The notes beneath the pieces are model-generated. The model was not told where the DNA came from, did no database searches, and saw only the letters and a list, made by a program, of their open reading frames with translations. From Balneolaceae bacterium (lineage in GTDB: Bacteria; Bacteroidota; Rhodothermia; Balneolales; Balneolaceae), in NCBI GenBank assembly GCA_017640605.1, contig JAEPQH010000016.1, positions 23,582-87,581 of the forward strand: 64,000 bases of DNA, given 5' to 3'. This document shows positions 8,819 to 17,681 of this stretch, in pieces (position 1 is the first letter of the stretch; each line of letters opens with the position of its first letter). The translations under genes were made by a program, and so were the position numbers.

Positions 8819-9358
8819 ATGAAAAAAGTTGTAGGCGTAAGCGATTTAAAGGTATCGAATAATCAGAACGATGTGATTATTACTCACGCACTTGGGAGCT
8901 GCTTAGGAATTACCGCTTTCGATAAAATCGCAGGCGTGGGTGGCATGGTGCATGTGATGTTACCCCTTTCAAAATCAGATCCGGCTAAAGCTGCGGCCAA
9001 ACCTGAAATGTATGTGGATACGGGCTTTGCTTTACTGTTAAAAGAAATTTTCGCTCTAGGGGCCACCAAGAAAAATCTCGAGATAAATGTGGCTGGCGGT
9101 GCAAGTATGAAGCAAAATGCCGGTGAAGACTACTTTAAAATCGGCCAACGCAATTTTACCACTTTTCGAAAACTCCTCTGGAAAAACGGCTTTATGATAG
9201 CGAATCAGGAAGTAGGTGGATCTATTTCCAGAACGATGGAGCTTGAAATGAATACAGGACTAGTTACCATCAACAAAGTTCCCCTTAATTCACCACAAAG
9301 AAATCTACGAACGGGAGTAACGCCCGATCTAAGTTTCGCAGCTGCACGGGTAGGATAA
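8819..9358 (+). CDS. cheD: Chemoreceptor glutamine deamidase CheD
   Basis: This 179-residue CheD-family enzyme deamidates receptor glutamines to methyl-accepting glutamates. The catalytic Cys28 lies in HALGSCLG and His45 in GGMVHVMLP. CheD usually works with CheC-type phosphatases, and a CheX-like gene follows in the same operon. It is the first gene after the candidate sigma-28 promoter, and a purine-rich ribosome site (AAGG) precedes the ATG. Confidence 0.95.
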   Translation: MKKVVGVSDLKVSNNQNDVIITHALGSCLGITAFDKIAGVGGMVHVMLPLSKSDPAKAAAKPEMYVDTGFALLLKEIFALGATKKNLEINVAGGASMKQNAGEDYFKIGQRNFTTFRKLLWKNGFMIANQEVGGSISRTMELEMNTGLVTINKVPLNSPQRNLRTGVTPDLSFAAARVG

Positions 9359-9368
9359 CGGAGTAAGT

Positions 9369-9563
9369 ATGGAAAACGATTTCAGACCCCATTTAGAGCA
9401 AATATCCTACGAACAAGCACTGGAAGAATTCGAGGCTCAAAAAAGACATATGGTTTTGATTTCTTTGATGTCTGCTTACCAACAAGTCGAAAAGGATCGA
9501 ATCAAAATACCTGGATGCTCAACAAAATCAACAAAAAATAAAAAAGAAAGCCTTAAGTGTTAA
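9369..9563 (+). CDS. Small hypothetical protein, probably frameshifted near its 3' end
   Basis: A good ribosome site (GGAG) precedes ATG 9369, 10 bases after cheD. The first 46 codons give a helical, charged peptide. As read, it then ends in the less natural IPGCSTKSTKNKKESLKC. Skipping one A in the run at 9504-9507 instead gives YLDAQQNQQKIKKKALSVNV and a stop at 9570, a smoother coiled-coil-like end (66 residues in all). The A-run may therefore hold a sequencing error, a mutation or a slippage site. Its position between cheD and cheX suggests a role in adaptation, but I recognise no family. Confidence 0.55.
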   Translation: MENDFRPHLEQISYEQALEEFEAQKRHMVLISLMSAYQQVEKDRIKIPGCSTKSTKNKKESLKC

Positions 9564-9640
9564 TGTTTAATAACGATAAGAATAATACACCAGTTTTACT
9601 TAAGGCTGAGTTTCATCCTTCAATTATCACAGAACAATGA
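9563..9640 (+). CDS. 25-codon mini-ORF coupled to both neighbours
   Basis: The ATG at 9563 overlaps the preceding stop (TAATG), and its TGA stop overlaps the start of the cheX-like gene (ATGA). The encoded peptide is 25 residues, beginning MFNNDKNNTPVLLK. Overlaps at both ends are typical of translational coupling, so the mini-ORF may deliver ribosomes to the next gene, whose own ribosome site is poor. It could be a chance frame, particularly if the upstream gene really ends at 9570. Confidence 0.35.
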   Translation: MFNNDKNNTPVLLKAEFHPSIITEQ

Positions 9641-10104
9641 ATACAACTACATACACCGAAAACGTACACGATATTGCACTGAACACCTTTGAAGTTACCT
9701 GCTTTATGTTTCCGATGGATGAATGGGAAATTGAAGAAGATGAATTAGAGTATCCGGATGGTCACACGCGTGCAATTGTTGGCTTCGATGGAGCTGCTAA
9801 AGGTGGAATGGTAATCAACCCTAATGAAGCTCTTTTAACAGCTATTGCTGCAAATATGCTGGGCATTGACGAACCAAGCCAAGAAGAAAAAGAAGGTGCG
9901 TTGTGTGAGATCGCAAATATAATTTGCGGAAATACGGTGCCATTATTTGCGAAGGACGATAAAATCTGTGTAATCAAGCCACCAAGAATTGCTGCGATTG
10001 ATGAAAATGCAGATGCCCTTTTTATGGGGATGTTCAATGAAAAAGTAAATGTATTACTTGATGAGGGAATCGTTGAAATTTCAATTTACGTGGAGCAAGA
10101 CTGA
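9637..10104 (+). CDS. Second CheX/CheC-like phosphatase
   Basis: This is a 155-residue divergent member of the CheX/CheC family. The active-site helix keeps E-x2-N (Glu91, Asn94 in GALCEIANIICGNTVPLF), and a conserved proline lies downstream in IKPPRI. It probably dephosphorylates one of the CheY-like regulators. It overlaps the preceding mini-ORF by four bases and cheB by one base (TGATG), so it is tightly coupled. A strong ribosome site is not visible. Confidence 0.78.
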   Translation: MNTTTYTENVHDIALNTFEVTCFMFPMDEWEIEEDELEYPDGHTRAIVGFDGAAKGGMVINPNEALLTAIAANMLGIDEPSQEEKEGALCEIANIICGNTVPLFAKDDKICVIKPPRIAAIDENADALFMGMFNEKVNVLLDEGIVEISIYVEQD

Positions 10105-11165
10105 TGATTAAAGTATTGGTAGTGGACGATTCTGCACTCGTTCGCAAATTGCTTACCGAAGAACTCAACAAACAGCACGACATTGAAGTGATCGGGACAG
10201 CGATGAATCCGTATGTAGCCCGTGATAAAATTGTGAAGCTGAATCCAGACGTAATTACGCTGGATCTGGAAATGCCACGCATGGATGGGCTTTCGTTTCT
10301 TTCGAAATTGATGAAGCATAAACCAATGCCCGTGGTTGTAGTAAGTTCACTAACCCCAAAAAACAGTAGAAATGCATTAACGGCGCTAAACCTTGGGGCT
10401 GTAGAAGTATTGTGCAAACCCGGTTCGGCGTATTCCACTCAGAATATTACCCAGGATATTGTACGCGCAGTTAGAACGGCATCATTAGCAAAATTCCATA
10501 ACGGATTGCCGGCGGCTAATCGCGCAATACCAAAGCCAACATTAGCAACAAAGGAATCTTCCCTTGTACATACTACTAATAAGTTGGTAGCCATTGGATC
10601 ATCTACCGGAGGAACACGAGCATTAAATGATATTTTGCCTGCTCTTCCACCAAGTATGCCAGGCATTGTAGTAGTACAACACATGCCACCGGTATTTACC
10701 AAAAGTTTTGCCGATCGCTTAAATGAGTTATGCGCTTTACAGGTAAAAGAGGCGGAAGATGGCGAGCATATTCGTCCGGGTTGTGTATTTATAGCTCCGG
10801 GAAATTATCACATGTTGGTCGAGAAAAATGGTGCACGGTATTATGTAAAATTAAAACAAGGTCCACCGGTACATCATCAACGTCCGGCGGTGGATGTGTT
10901 GTTTAATTCGGTAGCAAATTCTGCGGGCTTAAATGCAATGGGCGTTATTCTTACCGGAATGGGCGCAGATGGCGCAAAAGGACTGATGAATATGAAAAAT
11001 AAAGGATCATACACAATCGGGCAGGATGAACAATCGAGTGTTGTGTATGGTATGCCACGCGAGGCGTACAATATCGGTGCAGTAACCGATCAACTACCAC
11101 TGGATAAGATTCCAGAGGCTATTGTAAATCACATGAACAAAAAAGTTTTAGAACCACACATTTAA
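10104..11165 (+). CDS. cheB: Chemotaxis methylesterase CheB
   Basis: This 353-residue protein has an N-terminal receiver (Asp8, Asp9, phospho-Asp54 in ITLDLEMP) and a C-terminal methylesterase domain. The catalytic serine lies in SSTGGT (Ser167), the histidine in VVQHMPP and the aspartate in GMGADGAKG. It removes receptor methyl groups when phosphorylated by CheA, opposing CheR. The start overlaps the cheX stop by one base. The linker of about 45 residues between the domains is unremarkable. Confidence 0.96.
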   Translation: MIKVLVVDDSALVRKLLTEELNKQHDIEVIGTAMNPYVARDKIVKLNPDVITLDLEMPRMDGLSFLSKLMKHKPMPVVVVSSLTPKNSRNALTALNLGAVEVLCKPGSAYSTQNITQDIVRAVRTASLAKFHNGLPAANRAIPKPTLATKESSLVHTTNKLVAIGSSTGGTRALNDILPALPPSMPGIVVVQHMPPVFTKSFADRLNELCALQVKEAEDGEHIRPGCVFIAPGNYHMLVEKNGARYYVKLKQGPPVHHQRPAVDVLFNSVANSAGLNAMGVILTGMGADGAKGLMNMKNKGSYTIGQDEQSSVVYGMPREAYNIGAVTDQLPLDKIPEAIVNHMNKKVLEPHI

Positions 11166-11177
11166 ACGGAAAAGAAA

Positions 11178-11564
11178 ATGGCAATAAATATTTTAGTTGT
11201 GGATGATAGCGCCGTGATGCGCAGTATGATTAAAAAGACCATTCTGAATAGTGGTGTAGAGGTTGAACAAATTTATGAAGCCGGAAATGGGCAGGAAGGT
11301 TTAGATGTGCTGGCCAAAGAGTGGCTGGATATTCTTTTTATTGATGTGAATATGCCCGTGATGGACGGTATGGAAATGCTGGAACGTGTTCGAACTAATC
11401 CCGAATATGTAGATTTACCCATATTAATTGTATCAACAGAAAGTAATCCCGAGCGAATTCAAATAATTCAGAAAATGAATGCCGGATTTGTTCATAAACC
11501 ATTTACCCCCGAAGTGCTAAGAGAACGTATTCTTGAAGCTTTAGGAGTGCTAGAAAGCCAGTAA
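11178..11564 (+). CDS. CheY-type response regulator (second copy)
   Basis: This stand-alone receiver of 128 residues has Asp9, Asp10, phospho-Asp56 (LFIDVNMP), Ser86/Thr87 and Lys107 (VHKPF). Unlike the copy at 3563 it has no extended tail, so it looks like a minimal CheY. It follows cheB by 12 bases and ends the operon at a terminator. It could be the motor-binding CheY or a phosphate sink. Confidence 0.93.
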   Translation: MAINILVVDDSAVMRSMIKKTILNSGVEVEQIYEAGNGQEGLDVLAKEWLDILFIDVNMPVMDGMEMLERVRTNPEYVDLPILIVSTESNPERIQIIQKMNAGFVHKPFTPEVLRERILEALGVLESQ

Positions 11565-11597
11565 GGCATATTGTACATATTGATTAGCTTTTAACTG

Positions 11598-11623
11598 CCC
11601 CGCAATAACTTGCGGGGTTTTTT
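11598..11623 (+). terminator. Intrinsic terminator after the second cheY
   Basis: The GC-rich 7-bp stem CCCCGCA / TGCGGGG with a 6-base loop is followed by TTTTTT. Confidence 0.93.
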
Positions 11624-12173
11624 ATTTCAATTTTTTTATTAGAAAAAGTTAATGTTGCTCCTCTATCGGGTCGATAAGTAATGCATATCACAACATGACT
11701 AACTGGGTGACCACAAAAAAGGTCACTTCAAAAACATAGAGATGTAAAGCAGTTATTACTGCTTAATTTGACAATAGAGTACCTGAATAACCGACAAAAA
11801 TAGTCTGGGAATACACATTTATTCAGAGGTTAATAGCAAGCGAGCCGCCGGTTTAAGCCCGGCAAAAATAACACGCGTTGGGAGCTTTGCTAAATGCACA
11901 AAAAATAGTGCACTGAATGTGTTTGAAGCTTTGGCGTAATCAAACTAAATATGCGCTTAAGAATTCTTAGCTGTTATAGCAGCATTTCCGATTATGGTGG
12001 ATTCCGCCTGCATAGTAAGTATGCGTAATAATTCTGATTTAAAGCAGATGCAAAAAGCTGCCGGGTGAGATGTGTTTGGTTCTCAGGTTAACTGGATTAA
12101 TGAATTACAAACCAAAGAGTATAAACTCGAACATAAATCTTAGGGACTTCTATTACGGTAAGAAGTAAACAAC
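11624..12173 (+). other. Long non-coding leader region before the first chemoreceptor
   Basis: About 550 bases hold no credible gene. An inverted repeat GTGACC / GGTCAC (11707-11726) has no T-run. A short hairpin, TGCAC / GTGCA, lies near 11895-11915. A weak sigma-28-like element lies at 11967-11994. The rest could be a long 5' leader, but I can match no known riboswitch. Confidence 0.4.
11967..11994 (+). promoter_or_regulatory. Weak sigma-28-like promoter before the first chemoreceptor
   Basis: TTAG (11967-11970), 16 bases, then TCCGATTA (11987-11994). It has two to three mismatches from the other sites and would leave a leader of about 170 bases. Confidence 0.3.
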
Positions 12174-13823
12174 ATGAAACCATTAGCAAATCAGAATAAC
12201 AATACCTGGACTTTAAATAAGAAATTAAGCCTCACTTTTTTGAGCATCAGTATCATAACGATGCTTTTGGGTGGATTGGGCTATTTCAGTGCACAAAAAA
12301 ATCAACAAGCAATTGAAGAAATTGGAGCTGTACGTCTGCCAAGTGTAGCTTCTTTGCAACGAATTAGCCTTGCACTATCAAATATAAGTGCGGCGGAAGA
12401 AGCCTTGCAAAACTCTGAGCTAAGCTTTACAGATCGTGAAGCTGTTCGCAGTTCATTAGATAAGCATTGGAATGACCTGGAAGTAGCTTGGGACACCTAT
12501 ATTGTGTTACCCCAATCACCGCAAGAAGCTATCGAGTGGAAAGAGTTTGAAACAGTTTATTCCACCTGGAAAAGCGATCATGAAGCGTTTATGGTTATTG
12601 CTGATCAATATTTTGCAAACCTAAAAGCTAATCAGGAATCTGAGCAAACGCTCTTACTTCTCCGTGATCAGTTTTTGAATCACAATAAAGAGTCAAAGCA
12701 ACAAAGTATCGCTACAATAAAAGATGTAGTAGATATCAACAATAAGATTGCTGAAGAAACGGTGACCGCGTCGCTTACACGTGGTAGTTTTGTGGAAGCA
12801 CTTAGCTTATCGGGATTGATTCTTGGTGTGCTGCTTTCTGGAATTCTAGGCTTTTTGGTAACAAATTCCATAAATAAAGTACTGAGATCCATTGTTGAAC
12901 GCCTCACAACCGGTGCAGAATTGGTGAACTCATCAGCAGAGCAACTTTCAGGGGCCAGCCAGCAAATTGCGGAAGGTGCGAATGAACAGGCTGCGAGTTT
13001 AGAGGAAACAAACTCCTCGCTGGAAGAAATGGCTTCGCAAACCGCACAGACGGATGAAAACTGTGATGCGGCGGAATTATCAGTAAAACAAACCAATGCC
13101 CAGCTTAAACAAGGTGTGGAATCGATTAAGCGATTGAACGATGCGATGAACAATATTCAGTCGGCATCTGAAGAAACCTCCAAAATCATCAAAACGATTG
13201 ATGACATTGCCTTCCAAACTAATTTGTTGGCATTAAATGCTGCAGTTGAAGCTGCACGTGCAGGTGAAGCGGGGAAAGGATTTGCCGTAGTTGCTGAAGA
13301 AGTGAGAAATCTTGCACAACGTAGCGCAGAAGCCGCGAAAGATACTTCGGAGTTGATCATAAAATCGCAAAGCAGTTCCGCAACCGGCGCAACAATGGCT
13401 AAAGAAGTTGCAGAAAACTTAAATGAAATAGCAGCAAGCAGCGATAAGATGGATGCGTTGGTATCAGAAATTGCCACTGCATCGAAAGAACAGGCCATTG
13501 GAATTAAAGAAATGAATTCGGCGATGTCCCAAATGGACGAATCGGTTCAGGAAAATGCGAGTGCTTCGGAAGAATCGGCTAGTGCTGCAGAAGAACTATC
13601 GGCGCAGGCCAATGAGCTGATGTATGTAGTTAGCGAGATCACCCAATTGGTAGGAAAAGCCAATCAAAAAGAAAATCCTTTTGGGATCAATCTGAAGAAA
13701 AAAGAAAAATTCCAACCTCAGAATACCGGACGTTATCAGCCGGCTATGTACGCACATGAAAGAGTTTCTCGTGCTCATGTTGAGGACAAAAAAGAACTCG
13801 AATTTGACTTTAGTGAGTTTTAA
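12174..13823 (+). CDS. Methyl-accepting chemotaxis protein, helical sensor, DFSEF tail
   Basis: This chemoreceptor has 549 residues. A short cytoplasmic N-terminus leads to TM1 (about residues 16-39), a periplasmic helical-bundle sensor of about 165 residues resembling 4HB-type domains, and TM2 (about 207-228). No clear HAMP domain follows; TM2 runs almost directly into the signalling coiled coil. The highly conserved tip [20 protein letters not shown] is intact, so it can bind CheA and CheW. The last five residues are DFSEF, like the CheR/CheB tether of some enteric receptors. It is transcribed alone and ends at a terminator. Confidence 0.95.
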   Translation: MKPLANQNNNTWTLNKKLSLTFLSISIITMLLGGLGYFSAQKNQQAIEEIGAVRLPSVASLQRISLALSNISAAEEALQNSELSFTDREAVRSSLDKHWNDLEVAWDTYIVLPQSPQEAIEWKEFETVYSTWKSDHEAFMVIADQYFANLKANQESEQTLLLLRDQFLNHNKESKQQSIATIKDVVDINNKIAEETVTASLTRGSFVEALSLSGLILGVLLSGILGFLVTNSINKVLRSIVERLTTGAELVNSSAEQLSGASQQIAEGANEQAASLEETNSSLEEMASQTAQTDENCDAAELSVKQTNAQLKQGVESIKRLNDAMNNIQSASEETSKIIKTIDDIAFQTNLLALNAAVEAARAGEAGKGFAVVAEEVRNLAQRSAEAAKDTSELIIKSQSSSATGATMAKEVAENLNEIAASSDKMDALVSEIATASKEQAIGIKEMNSAMSQMDESVQENASASEESASAAEELSAQANELMYVVSEITQLVGKANQKENPFGINLKKKEKFQPQNTGRYQPAMYAHERVSRAHVEDKKELEFDFSEF

Positions 13824-13843
13824 ACCGAGCAAAACTTCAAAAA

Positions 13844-13873
13844 AAAGAGCAGTCTGATTGTAGACTGCTCTTT
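13844..13873. terminator. Terminator after the first chemoreceptor
   Basis: The 12-bp stem AAAGAGCAGTCT / AGACTGCTCTTT has a 6-base loop and A- and T-rich flanks on both sides, so it could work in both directions. Confidence 0.85.
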
Positions 13874-13907
13874 CTAAAAAAAATGTGAAGAATTTCACAC
13901 CAACATC

Positions 13908-13935
13908 TTAAGGGATGCGCCAATGCTCCCGATAA
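13908..13935 (+). promoter_or_regulatory. Candidate sigma-28 promoter of cheW-mcp-tonB-like operon
   Basis: TTAA (13908-13911), 16 bases, then CCCGATAA (13928-13935), 54 bases before the cheW start. Confidence 0.6.
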
Positions 13936-13989
13936 TAGCGGGGAATCCAACAATGGATGCCCACATACATAAACGACTTAATTGAGTAA

Positions 13990-14511
13990 ATGATGGAAGA
14001 ACAAGTAGTAGAGCAAGAACTTACACATTCGAATGGAGTTGCTGTAAAAGGCGGCAAGTTTTTGAGCTTTTTTCTGGGCAACGAAGAATATGCAATCGAA
14101 ATCCTAAAGGTGCAGGAAATAATTGGGTTACTCCCCATTACTCCGGTTCCAAAAATGCCGGAATATGTACGTGGCGTACTTAATCTGCGGGGCAAAATTG
14201 TTCCGATTATGAACCTTCGAGTGCGATTCGGCTTGCCAAGAGTGGAAGACACTGAAGAAACCTGCATCATTGTAATTCAGGAAGAAAAGCATTTGATGGG
14301 CATTGTTGTAGATAAAGTATCGGAAGTAGCGGATCTAAAAACTGAGCAAATTGATGCGATCCCAAGCTTCGGGGTAACCGGAAACAGCGAATACTTATCA
14401 GGAATAGGTAAACTGGAGAAATCCGTTAAAATGATTCTTGATGTACATAAGGTTGTTTTTGATGTACCAACCGAAGTGAAAAACGCTACTCCTGAACCTA
14501 CCGCCGGATAA
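13990..14511 (+). CDS. cheW: Chemotaxis coupling protein CheW
   Basis: This is a 173-residue CheW-domain protein linking receptors to CheA in the polar array. The core shows the typical pattern FFLGNEEYAIEILKVQEII, then YVRGVLNLRGKIVPIMNLR, which is the CheA/receptor binding surface. It begins with two adjacent ATG codons (13990 or 13993). The last 15 residues are an acidic, proline-containing tail outside the fold. It heads an operon with a receptor gene 22 bases downstream, and it is the only free CheW in the window. Confidence 0.95.
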   Translation: MMEEQVVEQELTHSNGVAVKGGKFLSFFLGNEEYAIEILKVQEIIGLLPITPVPKMPEYVRGVLNLRGKIVPIMNLRVRFGLPRVEDTEETCIIVIQEEKHLMGIVVDKVSEVADLKTEQIDAIPSFGVTGNSEYLSGIGKLEKSVKMILDVHKVVFDVPTEVKNATPEPTAG

Positions 14512-14533
14512 AAACACTAAAGCATAGCGTCTT

Positions 14534-16576
14534 ATGAACATCAAGGATATAGTACAGAATATTAAATCGACCAACATAACGTCGAGCTCGTGGACCATCA
14601 GCCGTAAAATGATGCTGATTTCCGGGGGCGGAATTGTAACCATTTTACTAGTGGGCGTTATTGCCATTTTCAGCCTTTCACTAATTAATAACTACACAGA
14701 GCGATTGCTCGATGTAAGCTTAATTGAATGGCAGTTGGCAAATAAAATTGAAAATGACGGTAGATTTATTGGCTATAGCCTGTTAAGCTATGCAAAAAAG
14801 AATGATGAAAAAGCATGGGAAGATGTTCAGCAAGGATTGGAGCGCTTGAAGAGCGAAATAGACTCCACTAAAACACTGGCTGTAGAAAATAATATTGAAG
14901 AAATCACAATCTATATCAGCGACCTGGAAGAGAATATGGTGCTTTTTGAAGAAGCCATATTCGGTTTCTATGATGCCAATGAAGCATTGATCAAATACAA
15001 AGATCAAACTGCTTCTTCCAGTAGTGATTTCGAATCGAGTGTGGCAGAATATCTGGCTGTAGCTGAGCAGGAACTTGGTTCTATGCGAGGTGCGCAGTTG
15101 GCTTCAGAAACAGAGCGCATTGAAAAAGCCAAAGCTTCCATTCTGACCCAAGCTCAATTACTAAGCAACCTCTGGCAAAGTGAGGCCTTGGATAGCCAGC
15201 AAGACTTAGCAGGAATTGAGAATGAGTTTATCAATCTTCGCACCGAATTTGGTGGATTATTGGAAGGAGTAAACTCAATGGAAGGTGAAATCTACCTGAA
15301 TATAGCACTTGCTACATTGAATGATAATGTAGAAACCGTTCGTGCTATGATTGCAGCTCGAAATGAGGTTACCAAAGCCGAACGACAAAGAACCGTTGCT
15401 TTTGAGAATATTCTGAAGGATGCCATTGCATTAGCTGAAATTTCGCAAAAGAATGCGTTTGATGAAGCAAATTCTACGCATAGCGTTGTGCAAACAGCGC
15501 GCATCACTGTAGCTACAATAGCGATAATAGCAGTGATTATTGCATTTGTTGTTGGCGCAATGGTGGGTAGATCCATCAATAAAGTACTGAACGAGATTAT
15601 TGCCCAATTAACAACCGGTGCCGATGAAGTTCAGTCTTCGGCAGAGCAACTGTCAAGTTCGAGTCAACAACTGGCAAGCAGCTCAAGTAAGCAAGCTGCA
15701 AGTTTGGAAGAGACCTCCTCATCGCTTGAAGAAATGTCGTCACAAATCAAGCAAACCGACGAAAATTCGTCAGAAGCTGAACATGCCATGAACATTGCCA
15801 AGCCATTGATCGAAAATGGAGTAACCGCAATGACGCGCATGAACAAGGCGATGGAAGAAATCAAAAATTCCTCGGATGAGACTTCGAAAATCATCAAAAC
15901 CATCGATGATATTGCATTCCAAACCAACTTATTAGCACTTAACGCCGCTGTTGAAGCTGCCCGTGCAGGTGAAGCAGGAAAAGGTTTTGCTGTGGTAGCA
16001 GAAGAAGTTCGAAATCTGGCACAACGCAGCGCTGAAGCCGCCAAAGATACTTCAGAACTAATTCAGAAATCGCAAGATAATACCCATCGGGGAACTACTG
16101 TAGCGAACGAAGTAGCGGAAAACCTTGAGAAAATTGCCGAAAGTATTCATAGCGTGAGTACGCTGGTTGTAGAGATTTCAGCTGCATCGAAAGAACAAGC
16201 TGATGGCATTAACCAGATGAATGTGGTGATGAGCGATATGGATTCGGTTGTTCAAGGTAATGCTTCAGCATCCGAAGAAAGTGCTAGCGCTGCCGAACAA
16301 TTAACCGCTCAGGCATCAGAGCTGAATAATATTGTAGCTCGAATGGCGCAATTAGTTGGATTGAATTCGCAGGTCGATTTTAATGCTGATCAGGATTCTT
16401 CTTACGATAACCATGAGTTAAAGCGCCCGCAATACGAAAAAGAAATTGAACCGGCACATTCTTACAAACCAATGTTGGCAAAAACACCGGTTAGTAAAGG
16501 CCAAAGTAAACCATCAACCGGAAAAGAACCGCACGAGTTGATTCCACTTGGAGATGACGATTTTAGTGAGTTTTAA
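14534..16576 (+). CDS. Methyl-accepting chemotaxis protein with long helical sensor, DFSEF tail
   Basis: This chemoreceptor has 680 residues. TM1 (about residues 27-50) is followed by a periplasmic all-helical sensor of about 270 residues, of the size of two stacked helical bundles (HBM-like), and TM2 (about 325-345). As in the other two receptors, no convincing HAMP domain is visible. The signalling tip [20 protein letters not shown] is intact. It ends DDDFSEF, sharing the terminal pentapeptide with the receptor at 12174. It is co-transcribed with cheW and, 39 bases later, a secreted TonB-domain protein, which hints at a shared ligand or envelope function. Confidence 0.95.
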   Translation: MNIKDIVQNIKSTNITSSSWTISRKMMLISGGGIVTILLVGVIAIFSLSLINNYTERLLDVSLIEWQLANKIENDGRFIGYSLLSYAKKNDEKAWEDVQQGLERLKSEIDSTKTLAVENNIEEITIYISDLEENMVLFEEAIFGFYDANEALIKYKDQTASSSSDFESSVAEYLAVAEQELGSMRGAQLASETERIEKAKASILTQAQLLSNLWQSEALDSQQDLAGIENEFINLRTEFGGLLEGVNSMEGEIYLNIALATLNDNVETVRAMIAARNEVTKAERQRTVAFENILKDAIALAEISQKNAFDEANSTHSVVQTARITVATIAIIAVIIAFVVGAMVGRSINKVLNEIIAQLTTGADEVQSSAEQLSSSSQQLASSSSKQAASLEETSSSLEEMSSQIKQTDENSSEAEHAMNIAKPLIENGVTAMTRMNKAMEEIKNSSDETSKIIKTIDDIAFQTNLLALNAAVEAARAGEAGKGFAVVAEEVRNLAQRSAEAAKDTSELIQKSQDNTHRGTTVANEVAENLEKIAESIHSVSTLVVEISAASKEQADGINQMNVVMSDMDSVVQGNASASEESASAAEQLTAQASELNNIVARMAQLVGLNSQVDFNADQDSSYDNHELKRPQYEKEIEPAHSYKPMLAKTPVSKGQSKPSTGKEPHELIPLGDDDFSEF

Positions 16577-16615
16577 TTTACGTCCCTAACTAAGCCTGAC
16601 ATGAAGGAGGCTACA

Positions 16616-17047
16616 ATGAAAAAAACATACATAACAACGATTCTTAGTGCACTGTTAGTAATCGCATTCATTCAAACGCCAGATAGCCATGCGAATGATA
16701 CAGATCTGACAAAAATTGAAATCACCATCACCGATGATAGTACCAAAGTGTATACCATTGTTGATCAAATGCCTCAGATTATTGGTGGAATCGGTGAGGT
16801 GTATAAAAACATCAGCTACCCCAAAACTGCTTTAAATAACAGAACCGAAGGTAAAGTGTACATTCAGTTTGTGGTTGATGAAAATGGAAAAGTGGATAAC
16901 CCAAAAGTATTAAAAGACATAGGCGACGATTGCGGAAATGCTGCTATTGCCGCCCTAGAAAAAGTGAATTTTACCCCTGGACTCTTAAATGGCGAACCGG
17001 TTGCCGTATCCTATACATTACCGGTTATTTTTAAGATGGGAAACTAA
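16616..17047 (+). CDS. Periplasmic stand-alone TonB C-terminal-domain protein (copy 1)
   Basis: The protein has 143 residues when started at ATG 16616, which has AAGGAGG just upstream; the earlier ATG at 16601 would overlap that ribosome site. A signal peptide (about residues 1-26, ending SHA) is followed by one TonB C-terminal domain: YPKTALNNRTEGKVYIQFVV, then PGLLNGEPVAVSYTLPVIF. Unlike true TonB there is no retained N-terminal anchor and no Pro-rich spacer, so it is probably soluble in the periplasm. It lies in the cheW-receptor operon. It might bind a receptor sensor domain or peptidoglycan. A paralogue follows. Confidence 0.85.
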   Translation: MKKTYITTILSALLVIAFIQTPDSHANDTDLTKIEITITDDSTKVYTIVDQMPQIIGGIGEVYKNISYPKTALNNRTEGKVYIQFVVDENGKVDNPKVLKDIGDDCGNAAIAALEKVNFTPGLLNGEPVAVSYTLPVIFKMGN

Positions 17048-17056
17048 TTGCATAGA

Positions 17057-17075
17057 GATAACCCAATATAGTTAG
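17057..17075 (+). repeat. 19-base conserved tail element, copy 1
   Basis: GATAACCCAATATAGTTAG lies between the stop codon and the terminator of the first TonB-like gene. It recurs with one change at 17658-17676 after the second. It suggests that gene and 3' end were duplicated together. Confidence 0.7.
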
Positions 17076-17077
17076 TT

Positions 17078-17114
17078 AGAGTGTGGTCTTGGTAGGGCTG
17101 CACTCTTTTTTTTG
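17078..17114 (+). terminator. Intrinsic terminator after the first TonB-like gene
   Basis: The 11-bp stem (AGAGTGTGGTC / GGCTGCACTCT, including G-U pairs) with a 7-base loop is followed by eight T residues. Confidence 0.85.
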
Positions 17115-17152
17115 TCTGCTCATTTTTTATTAAAAAATCTTAATAAAACACC

Positions 17153-17180
17153 TTAAGTAAAATTGCAGGCTGTACGATAA
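17153..17180 (+). promoter_or_regulatory. Candidate sigma-28 promoter of the second TonB-like gene
   Basis: TTAA (17153-17156), 16 bases, then TACGATAA (17173-17180), with two differences from GCCGATAA. It is 51 bases before the start. Confidence 0.45.
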
Positions 17181-17231
17181 CAGAATAAAGAGGATTACAG
17201 ATTCTAATTACAAAACCTATCTATAAAAAAA

Positions 17232-17651
17232 ATGATGAAAGAGAAAAAGAATTACGGAATGATTTTACTGTTAATGTTGGCTGTGTCTGGGCAAGTACAG
17301 GCCGATGAAATTAAAAATTATAGCTTCGTATCGGTTGCAGATACTGCCGAAGTGCTTACCATGGCCGATGTGATGCCTGAAATTGTTGGTGGGCTAAAAG
17401 AAGTGTATAAGAATATTAAATACCCACGTGCAGCCTCGATGAATAACGTGGAAGGACGTGTTTTTGTACGCTTTATTGTTGATGAAAATGGTAATGTAAA
17501 AAAGCCTGAAGTACTTAAAGATATTGGCGCAGGCTGTGGAGAGGCTGCTATTGAAGGAATTAAAAAAGTGAAGTTTACGCCGGCAACCAATGGTGGACAA
17601 CCGGTGAGTGTGTACTACACACTACCTATCACATTTAAAATTCAAGAATGA
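17232..17651 (+). CDS. Periplasmic stand-alone TonB C-terminal-domain protein (copy 2)
   Basis: This 139-residue paralogue of the gene just upstream has a signal peptide (about 1-25, ending VQA) and a single TonB C-terminal domain. It shares VDENGNV, KPEVLKDIGAGCG and PATNGGQPVSVYYTLPITF-type blocks with copy 1. Two adjacent ATG codons are possible starts. It has its own candidate sigma-28 promoter and terminator. No ExbB, ExbD or TonB-dependent receptor is nearby, so a classical energy-transduction role is unlikely; a periplasmic binding role in motility or chemotaxis is inferred from context. Confidence 0.85.
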   Translation: MMKEKKNYGMILLLMLAVSGQVQADEIKNYSFVSVADTAEVLTMADVMPEIVGGLKEVYKNIKYPRAASMNNVEGRVFVRFIVDENGNVKKPEVLKDIGAGCGEAAIEGIKKVKFTPATNGGQPVSVYYTLPITFKIQE

Positions 17652-17657
17652 TTTGAT

Positions 17658-17676
17658 GATAACCCTATATAGTTAG
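17658..17676 (+). repeat. 19-base conserved tail element, copy 2
   Basis: GATAACCCTATATAGTTAG matches 18 of 19 bases of the element after the first TonB-like gene and again lies just before a terminator. Confidence 0.7.
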
Positions 17677-17681
17677 ATAAG

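Noticed and set aside
9369..9640. A single gene formed by joining the two small frames after cheD
   Set aside because: The best single-base correction leads to a stop at 9570 rather than into the 25-codon frame, so they are kept apart.
11624..12173. Cyclic di-GMP or other known riboswitch before the first receptor
   Set aside because: I looked for the conserved GEMM-type blocks and did not find them; the local hairpins are simple inverted repeats.
16601..16615. Upstream ATG for the first TonB-like gene
   Set aside because: It would place the strong AAGGAGG ribosome site inside the gene; ATG 16616 gives a normal signal peptide.
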